DNA of 64,000 nucleotides, taken from the NCBI GenBank assembly GCA_964578535.1, contig CAZODI010000014.1, forward strand, positions 17,490 to 81,489, given 5' to 3'. The translations under genes were made by a program, and so were the position numbers. Positions 40,583-48,463 of this stretch are shown in pieces. The stretch comes from PHBD01 sp964578535 (GTDB lineage: Bacteria > Desulfobacterota > Syntrophia > Syntrophales > PHBD01). Position 1 is the first letter of the stretch. The number at the start of each line of letters is the position of its first letter. The notes below the pieces were generated by a model, which saw only the letters and a list, made by a program, of their open reading frames with translations, was not told where the DNA came from and searched no databases.

Positions 40583-41380
40583 ATGATCAGAAAGATTCTT
40601 GCCACCTTGTCGTTCCTGCTTGTCGTTCCCGCGTTTATCGCCGTGGACGGAGTTCTCGCAGCCCCGGCGAAGTGGGGTACCATCATGTACGTTCATGAGA
40701 AGACGAACATCCGGGCCAAGCGAACGATCAATTCGGGTCTCAAAGGGCAACTTCAGGCCGGTCAAGCTGTGCGGACGGACTTCCTGGAGGACGACTGGTA
40801 CGCCGTATTCAAACCGACCGAGACAAGGCGCTCCGAGCGGTACGCCCTGGGCTACGTGTACGCCCCGCGACTTTTCCCGGGTAAGGAGGGAGAGGCGGTT
40901 TCATCATCGGGCACAAAGCCGAAAACCGGCGGCGATGCGGTGAATGTCGAGGTGAAGTCCATCCGGTTCAAGGTCACGGCGGACGGAAAGGAATCGGTCC
41001 TGGTGGAGTTCAACCGTTTCTACATGCCGGCCATTTATTATGTCGAGGGGAAGGAGCCGAAGATCATTCTGGACATCACCAACACGACATCCATCCGGAA
41101 GGAATGGCTGGAAATGAAAGTGCAGGGCCAGATGATCCGGCGTGTCCGGGCGACATCCATTCCTGCCGGAAGCATCCTGCGGCTTGCCCTGGATATGGAT
41201 CCCGCGAAAAACTACAATGCCAACCCCATTTTGTACCGGAGTGACAACACCTACGCGGTTGAGGTGAGCGAAGTCGCCGCCACTCCGCCGTCCGGAGCGG
41301 CTCCGGCGGCCGGTGCAACAGCCACGCAGGCTTCCGGGGAAGCCACGCCGGCGCCGGCGGCTTCAACCGGCGGGAAATAG
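40583..41380 (+). CDS. SH3- and AMIN-domain periplasmic protein
   Basis: 265 residues with a signal peptide, a bacterial SH3-like domain (VHEKTNIRAKRTINSGLKGQLQAGQ; residues about 40-100) and an AMIN-like domain (VKSIRFKVTADGKESVLVEFNRFYMPAIYYVE; about 120-225). The C-terminus is Ala/Pro/Thr-rich. AMIN domains bind cell-wall or septal structures. Start ATG 40583 has GGAGG upstream. It ends the export locus before a strong bidirectional terminator. Confidence 0.8.
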   Translation: MIRKILATLSFLLVVPAFIAVDGVLAAPAKWGTIMYVHEKTNIRAKRTINSGLKGQLQAGQAVRTDFLEDDWYAVFKPTETRRSERYALGYVYAPRLFPGKEGEAVSSSGTKPKTGGDAVNVEVKSIRFKVTADGKESVLVEFNRFYMPAIYYVEGKEPKIILDITNTTSIRKEWLEMKVQGQMIRRVRATSIPAGSILRLALDMDPAKNYNANPILYRSDNTYAVEVSEVAATPPSGAAPAAGATATQASGEATPAPAASTGGK

Positions 41381-41410
41381 CAGCACAGAGAGAATCGGTG
41401 ACCGGACGAA

Positions 41411-41440
41411 AAAGGCAGGCCCGCGGGCCTGCCTTTATTT
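41411..41440. terminator. Bidirectional intrinsic terminator
   Basis: AAAGGCAGGCCC-GC-GGGCCTGCCTTT (41411-41436), a 12-bp perfect stem with A and T runs on either side. It separates the converging SH3/AMIN and recJ genes. Confidence 0.85.
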
Positions 41441-41459
41441 TGTGGTGCGGGAGTGGATG

Positions 41460-43247
41460 TCAGTTCGATGACGAGATCGCCACATCGTGCATCTTCAGCT
41501 GAATATCCGAGATGCCGCCCCAAGTGTTGATCTGGGGGGTGAAGGCGATGTCCACGGGAAGCCCGGTGATGGTTTCCAGGTAATGTCCTTTGCTGAACCA
41601 GATGGAGTTGCAGTTCGTCCCGCTGCTGCTGATTCGCATCCGCAAATGGTTGTTGCCGACGACGGACGGGGACAGGACGTTGACGTTGCGCACGCAGAGG
41701 ATGGGTTCGGGATTGCGGGCGCCGTACGGAGCCAGCGTTTCGATCTGGGAGAGGAGGTTGTGCGTGATGTCCTGGAGGCGGCATTCCGCGTCGATGATCG
41801 TCTGGGATACCATGTCGGAGGCCCGGGTCTCTTCCTGAATCACCGACTCGAGGAGGGTTCTGAAATCGGGGATATGCTCTTCCCGGATGGAGATGCCCGC
41901 GGCGAATCGGTGGCCGCCATAGGAAAGGAGCAGGGAATCGCAGCGCTGGAGACCGCGGTAGATATCGAAATCGGCGATGCTGCGGCCCGATCCCTTGCCG
42001 ATCCCGTCCTTGAGGCTGATCAGGATGGCGGGCCGATAGTAGCGGTCGACCAGCCGGGAGGCCACGATCCCGATGACGCCGGGGTGCCAGCGGGACGAGG
42101 CGAACACCAGGGATCGGGAATTCTTCGGATCCATGGTGTCTTCGATTTCCTTGAGGATTTCGCCCAGGATTTCCCGCTCGATGTCCTGCCGCCGCCGGTT
42201 GTAGACATCCAACTGCCGGGCCAGGGTGAGGGCCGTCTCCATGTCTTCCGTCATCAGCAGATTCACCGCGTCCCGGGGGGATGCGATGCGGCCGGCGGCG
42301 TTGATGCGGGGAATCAGGTTGTAGGAGGCCTTCGTGGAGTCGACCACCTGGCTGTCGATGCCGCAGACCTCTTTGAGCGCCCGGATGCCGGTAGACCGCC
42401 CCTCTGTGATCAGATCGAGGCCGATTTTGGCAAGGATGCGATTCTCGTCGATCAGGGGGGATATGTCGCCGATCGTTCCGAGTGCCACCAAGTCCAGGTA
42501 TTGCCGGAGATTGGGATAGGTGCTGCTGTTCCAGAAACCTTCCTCCCGCAGGACACCCCGGAGGGCGATGAGGAAATTGAAGGCGATCCCCACTGCAGCC
42601 ATGTCCTTGAAGGGAAAGGGGCAATCCGTGCGGTGGGGATTGATGACAGCGGCGGCATTGGGAAGGCTGGGGGGGACCTCGTGGTGGTCCAGGATGATCG
42701 TGTCGATCCCCAGGCCTTTCGCATAGGCGACTTCATCGGCATCGGAAATGCCGCAGTCGACCGTCACGATCAGGCTGATTCCCTGCGTTTTGAAACGGTC
42801 GATGGCGGTCCGGTTGAGGCTGTATCCCTCCCCGATCCGGTCGGGGATATGATAGGAAACGGAAGGATCGATGCGGCGGAGGAATTTCAGAAGGATCACC
42901 ACGGAGGTGATCCCGTCGGCGTCATAGTCGCCGTAAATGACGATGCTCTCGCGATTGCGAATCGCCTTGACCAGGCGGTTAACGCCCTTTCTCATGTCCT
43001 TCATCAGGTAGGGGTTGTGAAGGTCCGTCAGGGAAGGGGAGAGAAAGCGTCTTGCGTCGTCGATCTCCAAAATGTCCCTGCTGGTGAGGATCTGGGAAAC
43101 GATGGGAGAGAGGCCGAATTCCGAAGACAGTTTTTCCTGAATGGCGGAATCCACTTCCGAGAGGCGCCAGCGGGTTATCGGGAGGCTCTTTGGCTGCATC
43201 ATCCACTCAGGTAAGGAGTCAGATTCGTTAATAAAACTTGGATTCAT
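41460..43247 (-). CDS. recJ: Single-stranded-DNA exonuclease RecJ
   Basis: 5'-3' ssDNA exonuclease of recombination and mismatch repair, 595 residues. The DHH phosphoesterase motifs are present: YGDYDADGITS near residue 105, VDCGISD, LDHHE near 188, and DHHA1 motifs GRIASPRDA and YGGHRFAAG. A C-terminal OB-like domain follows (NVNVLSPSVVGNNHLRM). The start ATG 43247 lacks a clear ribosome site; an internal ATG (MMQPK, 16 residues on) is possible. Confidence 0.95.
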   Translation of the reverse strand: MNPSFINESDSLPEWMMQPKSLPITRWRLSEVDSAIQEKLSSEFGLSPIVSQILTSRDILEIDDARRFLSPSLTDLHNPYLMKDMRKGVNRLVKAIRNRESIVIYGDYDADGITSVVILLKFLRRIDPSVSYHIPDRIGEGYSLNRTAIDRFKTQGISLIVTVDCGISDADEVAYAKGLGIDTIILDHHEVPPSLPNAAAVINPHRTDCPFPFKDMAAVGIAFNFLIALRGVLREEGFWNSSTYPNLRQYLDLVALGTIGDISPLIDENRILAKIGLDLITEGRSTGIRALKEVCGIDSQVVDSTKASYNLIPRINAAGRIASPRDAVNLLMTEDMETALTLARQLDVYNRRRQDIEREILGEILKEIEDTMDPKNSRSLVFASSRWHPGVIGIVASRLVDRYYRPAILISLKDGIGKGSGRSIADFDIYRGLQRCDSLLLSYGGHRFAAGISIREEHIPDFRTLLESVIQEETRASDMVSQTIIDAECRLQDITHNLLSQIETLAPYGARNPEPILCVRNVNVLSPSVVGNNHLRMRISSSGTNCNSIWFSKGHYLETITGLPVDIAFTPQINTWGGISDIQLKMHDVAISSSN

Positions 43248-43293
43248 CTAACACACGGAGTCCGGAGGGTCAAGGAAAGAGTGGAAAAAAGAA

Positions 43294-43327
43294 GGCCATG
43301 GCTTTCGCCATGGCCTTTTGTCTTCAA
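43294..43327 (-). terminator. Intrinsic terminator of the acyl-CoA dehydrogenase gene
   Basis: On the minus strand AAGGCCATGG-CGAAAG-CCATGGCCTT (43327-43302) followed by CTTTTTT. Ten perfect base pairs with a GAAA-type loop. Confidence 0.85.
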
Positions 43328-43352
43328 GCCGGCAGATGCCGGGATGTTGCGA

Positions 43353-44543
43353 TTACAGACCGCTCTTGAAATCGTCGCGCATCAGCTCGCGGGCGATGAT
43401 CATGCGGCGGATTTCCGATGTACCGGCGCCGATCTCCCACAGTTTCTGATCCAGGAAGTGACGGGAAATGGCGTACTCGGTGCAGTAGCCGTAACCACCG
43501 TGGATCTGGATTGCGTCGAGGCCGATCTTGGTGCCCATCTCGCCCGTGTACAGCAGGGAGGCCGCGGCCATCCGGTCGAGGTCCGTTCCCTTGCCGCCGG
43601 ACTTGTTCTCCAGCGTGTCGCAGTAGGCCGCGGCGCTGTAGGCCAGCCACTTGCCGGCTTTGTAGCCGCAGTACATGTTCGCCAGCTTCTCCTGGATCGT
43701 CTGGAAGGAGGCGATGGGCTTGCCGAACTGCACTCTTTCCTTCGCGTACTTCAGGCTGAGCTCGAGGCATGTCCTCTGGCCGCCCAGGGTGCAGCCCGAC
43801 AGCGTGATGCGCTCGGTGCAGAGGCCGCTCGTGAGGATCGCGACGCCCTTGTTCTCGCCGCCGATCAGGGCGGACTCCGGAAGTTCCATGTCCTCGAAGG
43901 TGATCAGGGCCGTGGGGGAGGTCCTCATGCCCCACTTCTTGATCTTCTCGCGTTTGCAGCCTTTGACCTTGTCGAACTCGAAGCAGAAGGCGCTGATGCC
44001 CTTGGGGCCGGCAGCAGGATTGGTCTTGGCATAGAAAACCATGAACTGGGCGACGGGGCCGTTCGTGATGAAGATCTTGGAGCCGTTGATGATGTACTTG
44101 TCGCCCTTCTTCTCGGCCTTGGTGGCCATGGACATGGCGTCAGACCCGGCGTTGGGCTCTGTGATTCCGAGGCAGCCGATCCACTCACCCGTGCAGGCCT
44201 TGGGGAGGACATATTCCCGCTGTGCTTCCGAGGCGTTCCGGCGGAAGTTGTCGAAGCAGAGGGTCTGGCTGGCGCCGACCGTCATGGAGAGAGCGTTCGA
44301 AACGCGGGCGATGGTTTCATAGACAAGCAGGGTTTCCACGTAGCCGAGAGCGGCTCCGCCGTACTTTTCCGGGAAGACGATTCCGTTCACGCCGAGGTTG
44401 CCCAGCTCCTTGAAGATCGTGGGGGGCATCTCGTCCACCTCGTACATGTGCTCCATCTGCGGCTCCAGCCAGGTCATGGCCCAGCGGTAAACCTGATCCT
44501 CCAGCATCCTTTGTTCTTCGGTAAATGAAAAATCTAACGCCAT
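43353..44543 (-). CDS. Acyl-CoA dehydrogenase (short/branched-chain type)
   Basis: 396-residue FAD enzyme that makes 2-enoyl-CoA from acyl-CoA. Motifs: CLGITEPNAGSDA, KIFITNGP, HGGYGYCTEYAISRHF with the likely catalytic Glu, and EIGAGTSEIRR. The layout is close to isovaleryl/butyryl-CoA dehydrogenases; the exact substrate cannot be read. GGGAGG lies just upstream of the ATG. The nearest neighbours are a CoA-transferase and a YaaH-type acid transporter, suggesting use of short acyl-CoAs. Confidence 0.92.
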   Translation of the reverse strand: MALDFSFTEEQRMLEDQVYRWAMTWLEPQMEHMYEVDEMPPTIFKELGNLGVNGIVFPEKYGGAALGYVETLLVYETIARVSNALSMTVGASQTLCFDNFRRNASEAQREYVLPKACTGEWIGCLGITEPNAGSDAMSMATKAEKKGDKYIINGSKIFITNGPVAQFMVFYAKTNPAAGPKGISAFCFEFDKVKGCKREKIKKWGMRTSPTALITFEDMELPESALIGGENKGVAILTSGLCTERITLSGCTLGGQRTCLELSLKYAKERVQFGKPIASFQTIQEKLANMYCGYKAGKWLAYSAAAYCDTLENKSGGKGTDLDRMAAASLLYTGEMGTKIGLDAIQIHGGYGYCTEYAISRHFLDQKLWEIGAGTSEIRRMIIARELMRDDFKSGL

Positions 44544-45116
44544 AACTCTTACCTCCCTTTTATTGAAGTGTGAAAAAATTCAAACCAGCGGCGGAACCCG
44601 CAGAAAAGCGGACAAATTGCACGGACAACCTGCCTCTCTTCATGTATGCCGCGCACTGGTTCCGGTTGCGGTTTTCAAAACGGAGGCGCCGAAGCACCGT
44701 CCTGTTCTTTTCGGTTGGTCCTTTTTTAAATCAATGGGAAGGATGAAAAGCCGGGTGCTTAATCACATCTCCGGGTTGCTGTCCGGAGGGTGGCCGACCA
44801 TTCCGTGCGGATCCGGATGTCGATGACCTCGGCGAGCATCTGTATTTCACAAGACCTGCTGATTTACAAGGGCAATCTTCCATTTCCAGTCTTTTTCAGG
44901 AAGATTTTCTATGACGCCCCTCCATGCGGTTGTGGCACGAAAAAAGGAAACCGTCGCAGGCCGGCTGCATGGAGATGCGTGGTTTGCCACAGCAAGTATG
45001 TGATCATCCCGCTCCTTTCTCTTTCCGATTCCCCCCTTTCATCATGATTTCTTTGTGATCCGGCATTTCGTCCGGGGAATTCCCTTTCCGTTTCTGGTTG
45101 AAAACAATTCGTTTCT
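44544..45116. other. Intergenic region, no gene seen
   Basis: 573 bp between two minus-strand genes. Short open frames on both strands lack ribosome sites and protein-like sequence. It should contain the promoter of the acyl-CoA dehydrogenase, but I found no convincing pair of hexamers. Confidence 0.5.
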
Positions 45117-45278
45117 TCAGTCCGGAAATAGTTTCATATACCGGGCCAGAATGAGCATGAGGCCGATGATCCAGATGATATAGGCCCACAGCCGGATCTT
45201 GGAAAGCTTCTCCCGGCGCCGCATGGCCTGGTCGAGTTTTTTTTCCCTTTCCATCTCTACGGGTTGCTTTGTTGCCAT
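45117..45278 (-). CDS. Small single-pass membrane protein (53 aa)
   Basis: 53 residues: a charged N-terminal half (MEREKKLDQAMRRREKLSK) then one membrane helix (LWAYIIWIIGLMLILARYM). A GGAG site lies about 10 nt before ATG 45278. It directly follows the CoA-transferase gene on the same strand (71 nt), so it is probably co-transcribed. No family recognised. It could tether an enzyme to the membrane, which is only a guess. Confidence 0.6.
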   Translation of the reverse strand: MATKQPVEMEREKKLDQAMRRREKLSKIRLWAYIIWIIGLMLILARYMKLFPD

Positions 45279-45349
45279 GAGATGCCTGCTCCAAGATAAT
45301 CCGCCCATGGAGAACCTGTTCTGTTCTCCAGGGGAGGCAGAATGATCCT

Positions 45350-46867
45350 CTACTTTCCGGTCTGGTACCCCTGGTCCCAGTCGTACCCCCAAACGGTGCT
45401 GCCCATGGATACCTTGTAGTTCCGGCGCTCCTCGCACGACGGATACCGGCGCCCGCCGCCCTCCGCAGGAAGCATGGACACGGGGAATTTCGGTGGCAGG
45501 AGGCCATTCTCGCGGGCCTCCCGCTCCAGCCATTCCCGGTCATCCGGATGGGCGATGGAAATGATCGCCGATGCGCGCTCATAGCCGCTCAGTCCGCGGA
45601 GGTTGACCATGCCGAACTCGGTGCAGATGTAGTTGGCAAACTGGGCCGGCACGTCCACCGTCGAGCCTTCCGGAAGGAACGGAACGATTCGGGATGTGCC
45701 GTGCTTGCTCCGGGAGGTCATGGCTGCCACGCCGCGACCACCTCTGGATTGGGCGGCGAAGACGTGAAACTGGAAAAAACCGCCTGACGAGGAGATGGGG
45801 CGCTTTTCGTAAAAACCCGTGGAAATCTGCCCCAGGAGGTCGACGGCCACGCAGTTGTTGATGGAGATCATGTTGTCGATCCGGGTCAGGACATTCAGGT
45901 TGTTTGTATAATCGATATCGTAGGCTGCCAGGGCCTGGTTGCGGTGGATCGTCTCATAATACCGCTTCACGTCCACAGGGAAGGCAAAGGTCCAGACACT
46001 TCTGCCACGGTCCAGTGTCTTGTAAGCGTTTGTGACCTGGCCGGATTCGATCAGCCTCATGAGACCGAAGTTCAGCATTTCCGTGTGAATGCCGAGATCC
46101 CGGAAGCCCGAATCCGCCAATGCGGCGACGCAAGCCGAGGGCAGCGAGCCGATACCCAACTGGATCACGTCCCGGTTGCGCATGATCTGCATGACGTTTT
46201 TCGCGATCTGCTGTTCCACGGGGCTTGGACGGATTGCTCGCTCGTTTACCTGGGGCCACCGGTAGCGCTCGCAGTCCACCTCGACCCAGTAGTCGATGTC
46301 GTCGATATGGATCGTGTTGTAGCGACCGCCCTCCGCCCAGGGGTAGTCGGGGCGTACCTCGAAGACGATCTTCCTGGCGGTCTGCCGGAAGATGTTGCTG
46401 TTGTTCGTCCCGTAGGACATGTTGAAATAGCCGTGCTCGTCGGGGGGGGTGACGGCGTTGAACCACCAGTCCATCCCGCGCTTTTCTTTCTCGCTGCGGG
46501 CGAACCGGTAGTGGTGGGCGTGCATGCCGTAAGCCCATCCCCACTGGGCCCAGTCGGTGACGTTGTGGGTGTCGCGGGCTTTGCGGTTCCAGGGGAAGAA
46601 GAAGAACTCGTGAATGGTGTGGTATTCCTGGTTGGGATCGATCTGCTGGAGCTCCGGATGAGGATAGAACATCGCGTACATCCAGAACTCGATATTTCTC
46701 AACTGGCCGGATCCGGGACCCAGCCTCCTGGCTACCGCCTCCGTGCAGACCGTGGAATCCCCGCCGGTACTGCCGTGATTGATCCAGTCGCCCGACTGGA
46801 CCATATCGGCGATCTGCTCCGGTGTCCGTTTTTTGTCCCGGATCTTCTGCTGCACCGGCGTAGTCAT
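45350..46867 (-). CDS. Acetyl-CoA hydrolase/CoA-transferase family protein (first paralogue)
   Basis: 505 residues of the acetyl-CoA hydrolase/4-hydroxybutyrate CoA-transferase family. It has the N-terminal domain (SGDWINHGSTGGDST), VTPPDEHGYFNMS, the CoA loop LGIGSLPSACVAAL, GIHTEMLNFG with the Glu expected to form the CoA thioester, and the C-terminal domain (EFGMVNLRGLSGYERASAII). Compared with the second paralogue it has a long Trp/Phe-rich insertion (HEFFFFPWNRKAR...WGWAYGMHAHHYRF) and QISTGFYEKR in place of the usual QVSSES. The donor and acceptor acids are unknown. The ribosome site is GGGAGTG. Confidence 0.85.
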   Translation of the reverse strand: MTTPVQQKIRDKKRTPEQIADMVQSGDWINHGSTGGDSTVCTEAVARRLGPGSGQLRNIEFWMYAMFYPHPELQQIDPNQEYHTIHEFFFFPWNRKARDTHNVTDWAQWGWAYGMHAHHYRFARSEKEKRGMDWWFNAVTPPDEHGYFNMSYGTNNSNIFRQTARKIVFEVRPDYPWAEGGRYNTIHIDDIDYWVEVDCERYRWPQVNERAIRPSPVEQQIAKNVMQIMRNRDVIQLGIGSLPSACVAALADSGFRDLGIHTEMLNFGLMRLIESGQVTNAYKTLDRGRSVWTFAFPVDVKRYYETIHRNQALAAYDIDYTNNLNVLTRIDNMISINNCVAVDLLGQISTGFYEKRPISSSGGFFQFHVFAAQSRGGRGVAAMTSRSKHGTSRIVPFLPEGSTVDVPAQFANYICTEFGMVNLRGLSGYERASAIISIAHPDDREWLEREARENGLLPPKFPVSMLPAEGGGRRYPSCEERRNYKVSMGSTVWGYDWDQGYQTGK

Positions 46868-47240
46868 TCCGTCACTCCCGCAAAATCAACAACACGACCG
46901 GTGCGGTATCAAGCGGATTTTACACGTGAGGAGGTGATGAAGCCCATCGTTTCCTCTCACGGAGCACGGTGGCGGATCAATCCTTCCCCGTCTTTCGCCG
47001 GACCAGTTCTGGCTGCTGAACAATAAAACTGAATGTCGTTAAGGAAAAACTTTTATTACGAGAATGTCTCGATCCCCTGCCCGATCAGGCCATGAGCTGC
47101 GGAAGGCCCCCTGAGAACAAACTCGAATAATCGATTGAATAATTCGGTAGTTACAGGATCCCAACCGGGTGGGATGAGATTGCGGACAGTCTGTTATCAA
47201 GATTCGGTCCCAAATGCAACCATAAAGAGCCTTGAAATCC
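46868..47240. other. Intergenic region, no gene seen
   Basis: About 370 bp upstream of the CoA-transferase and downstream of the YaaH terminator. No supported gene or clear promoter; the stretch near 47040-47170 is AT-richer than its surroundings. Confidence 0.45.
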
Positions 47241-47242
47241 GC

Positions 47243-47276
47243 AAAAAAAGGGCGGGCCCTTCGAAGAGCCCGCCCT
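47243..47276 (-). terminator. Intrinsic terminator of the YaaH-family gene
   Basis: On the minus strand AGGGCGGGC (47276-47268) pairs with GCCCGCCCT (47257-47249), followed by a run of T (complement of the A run at 47243-47249). Confidence 0.85.
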
Positions 47277-47300
47277 GATTTCTGGAATTGGAAAGGTCTG

Positions 47301-48023
47301 CTACTTGACCACCGGCGGAGGAGTCCAGAAGACCTTCTTGCCGTAGACCGTGTTGCAGACGACAGCGCCCGCCATGTAGATCCCGTAGAAGCCGGAGAAG
47401 ACCAGCAGGTAGCCGATGACCGGTTTCCAGGTCTTCGGATCACCGAACCAGCCCGTATCCATGCCCACGATCATCCAGAGGACGACGTCGATGGCGACGA
47501 CGAGCAGGAACAGGCCGCTCTTGGCATAAGCGGGTGTCACGGCGGTGAGGAAGCCGGCCCCGGCCATCCACATCCAGCCTTCGATATAGACGGCCTTCGC
47601 AACCATTCCGCCCACGGCCTTGCCGATGCCAGCCTTGGCTGCCGCCAGCTGTTCCGGGGTCAGCATCTTGATGTCCGCGACTCCCGCGGCTGCCATGGCT
47701 GCATCCATGGCTTCCTTGGCGGCCTTCGGACCGAAAATGAAACTAATGCTGTACCATTTGGCGAAAGTACTGATCGCCGCTGCTAACATGAAGAAGGCGG
47801 AGAAAAACAGGAAGACGTTACCGCCTGTGATGTTGTGATCCTTCAACTCCATAACCGCCGTCGTGTACTGGACGAGGCATCCCCCGATCAGCCACGCAGC
47901 AAGGAGAGGAAAACCCGACAGGTCGACTTTTCCCATAAATACCGCGCCAAACCCGAAACACGCGACGGCCAGAGCACCCAGACCGGCGGGTCCCGGTGTA
48001 GCAAAGCTGTGTTCATGCGCCAT
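47301..48023 (-). CDS. GPR1/FUN34/YaaH-family acid transporter
   Basis: 240 residues with about six membrane helices. The family start is recognisable as GPAGLGALAVACFGFGAVFM (usual NPAPLGL), followed by the polar helix pattern VQYTTAVMELKDHNITGGNVF. The family (SatP/AceP) carries acetate or other short acids with protons. An insertion of about 45 residues between helices 3 and 4 (KEAMDAAMAAAGVADIKMLTPEQLAAAK...) is unusual. GGAGGAA precedes the ATG. It probably moves acetate or a similar acid for the nearby CoA-transferase and acyl-CoA dehydrogenase. Confidence 0.9.
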   Translation of the reverse strand: MAHEHSFATPGPAGLGALAVACFGFGAVFMGKVDLSGFPLLAAWLIGGCLVQYTTAVMELKDHNITGGNVFLFFSAFFMLAAAISTFAKWYSISFIFGPKAAKEAMDAAMAAAGVADIKMLTPEQLAAAKAGIGKAVGGMVAKAVYIEGWMWMAGAGFLTAVTPAYAKSGLFLLVVAIDVVLWMIVGMDTGWFGDPKTWKPVIGYLLVFSGFYGIYMAGAVVCNTVYGKKVFWTPPPVVK

Positions 48024-48356
48024 GAATGATTCCTCCTTTTTTTGTTTGTTACCGGTAATAATTGTTTTCCCCTTTTGTTTCCTTCCTCTCCTGATTCCGG
48101 TGCGGCATCCCCCCTTCCTGCTATGGCTTTTGGTGGCTTCAGATACGGCTTCACGATACGAGTGTCCGGCAATCCCGCGGAATGGATCACCACATTCGGA
48201 TTTTTTTTGCCGACCCCGCGGGCCTCGCGGGATCCTTCGGAAGCTGTTTGTGAGAATGATTGGGAAGAAAATATTGCAGAGGTATCTAACACAAAGGATT
48301 TGACCTTTGCAAGTTGAAAATCGATTTTCGGATTCTGAAAATATGATAAATAGTCC

Positions 48357-48385
48357 TTGACAAGGGCTTTACGAGAGGATAGAAG
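48357..48385 (+). promoter_or_regulatory. Sigma70-type promoter of the EF-G gene
   Basis: TTGACA (48357-48362), 17-bp spacer, TAGAAG (48380-48385). Predicted start about 48392, leaving a leader of about 70 nt. Confidence 0.65.
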
Positions 48386-48417
48386 GCTCAACTTCACAAA
48401 AAATACCAGGCGGGATG

Positions 48418-48439
48418 AGCCCTCTCGGAGGGTTTTTTT
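48418..48439 (+). terminator. Terminator-like hairpin in the EF-G leader
   Basis: CCCTC-TCG-GAGGG (48420-48432) directly followed by seven T (48433-48439), between the promoter and ATG 48464. It could attenuate transcription. The 5-bp stem with a 3-nt loop is short, so strength is uncertain. Confidence 0.5.
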
Positions 48440-48463
48440 GTTTATGGCAGGGATGGAAAGGCT

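Noticed and set aside
45350..46867. Loss of the catalytic Glu in the first CoA-transferase based on the QISTGFYEKR change
   Set aside because: The nucleophile is more likely the Glu of HTEM, which is present; the change affects another loop.
48385..48421. GGCTCA/TGAGCC pairing as an anti-terminator for the EF-G leader
   Set aside because: GGCTCA starts at the last base of the -10 box and lies upstream of the predicted transcription start, so it is unlikely to be in the RNA.
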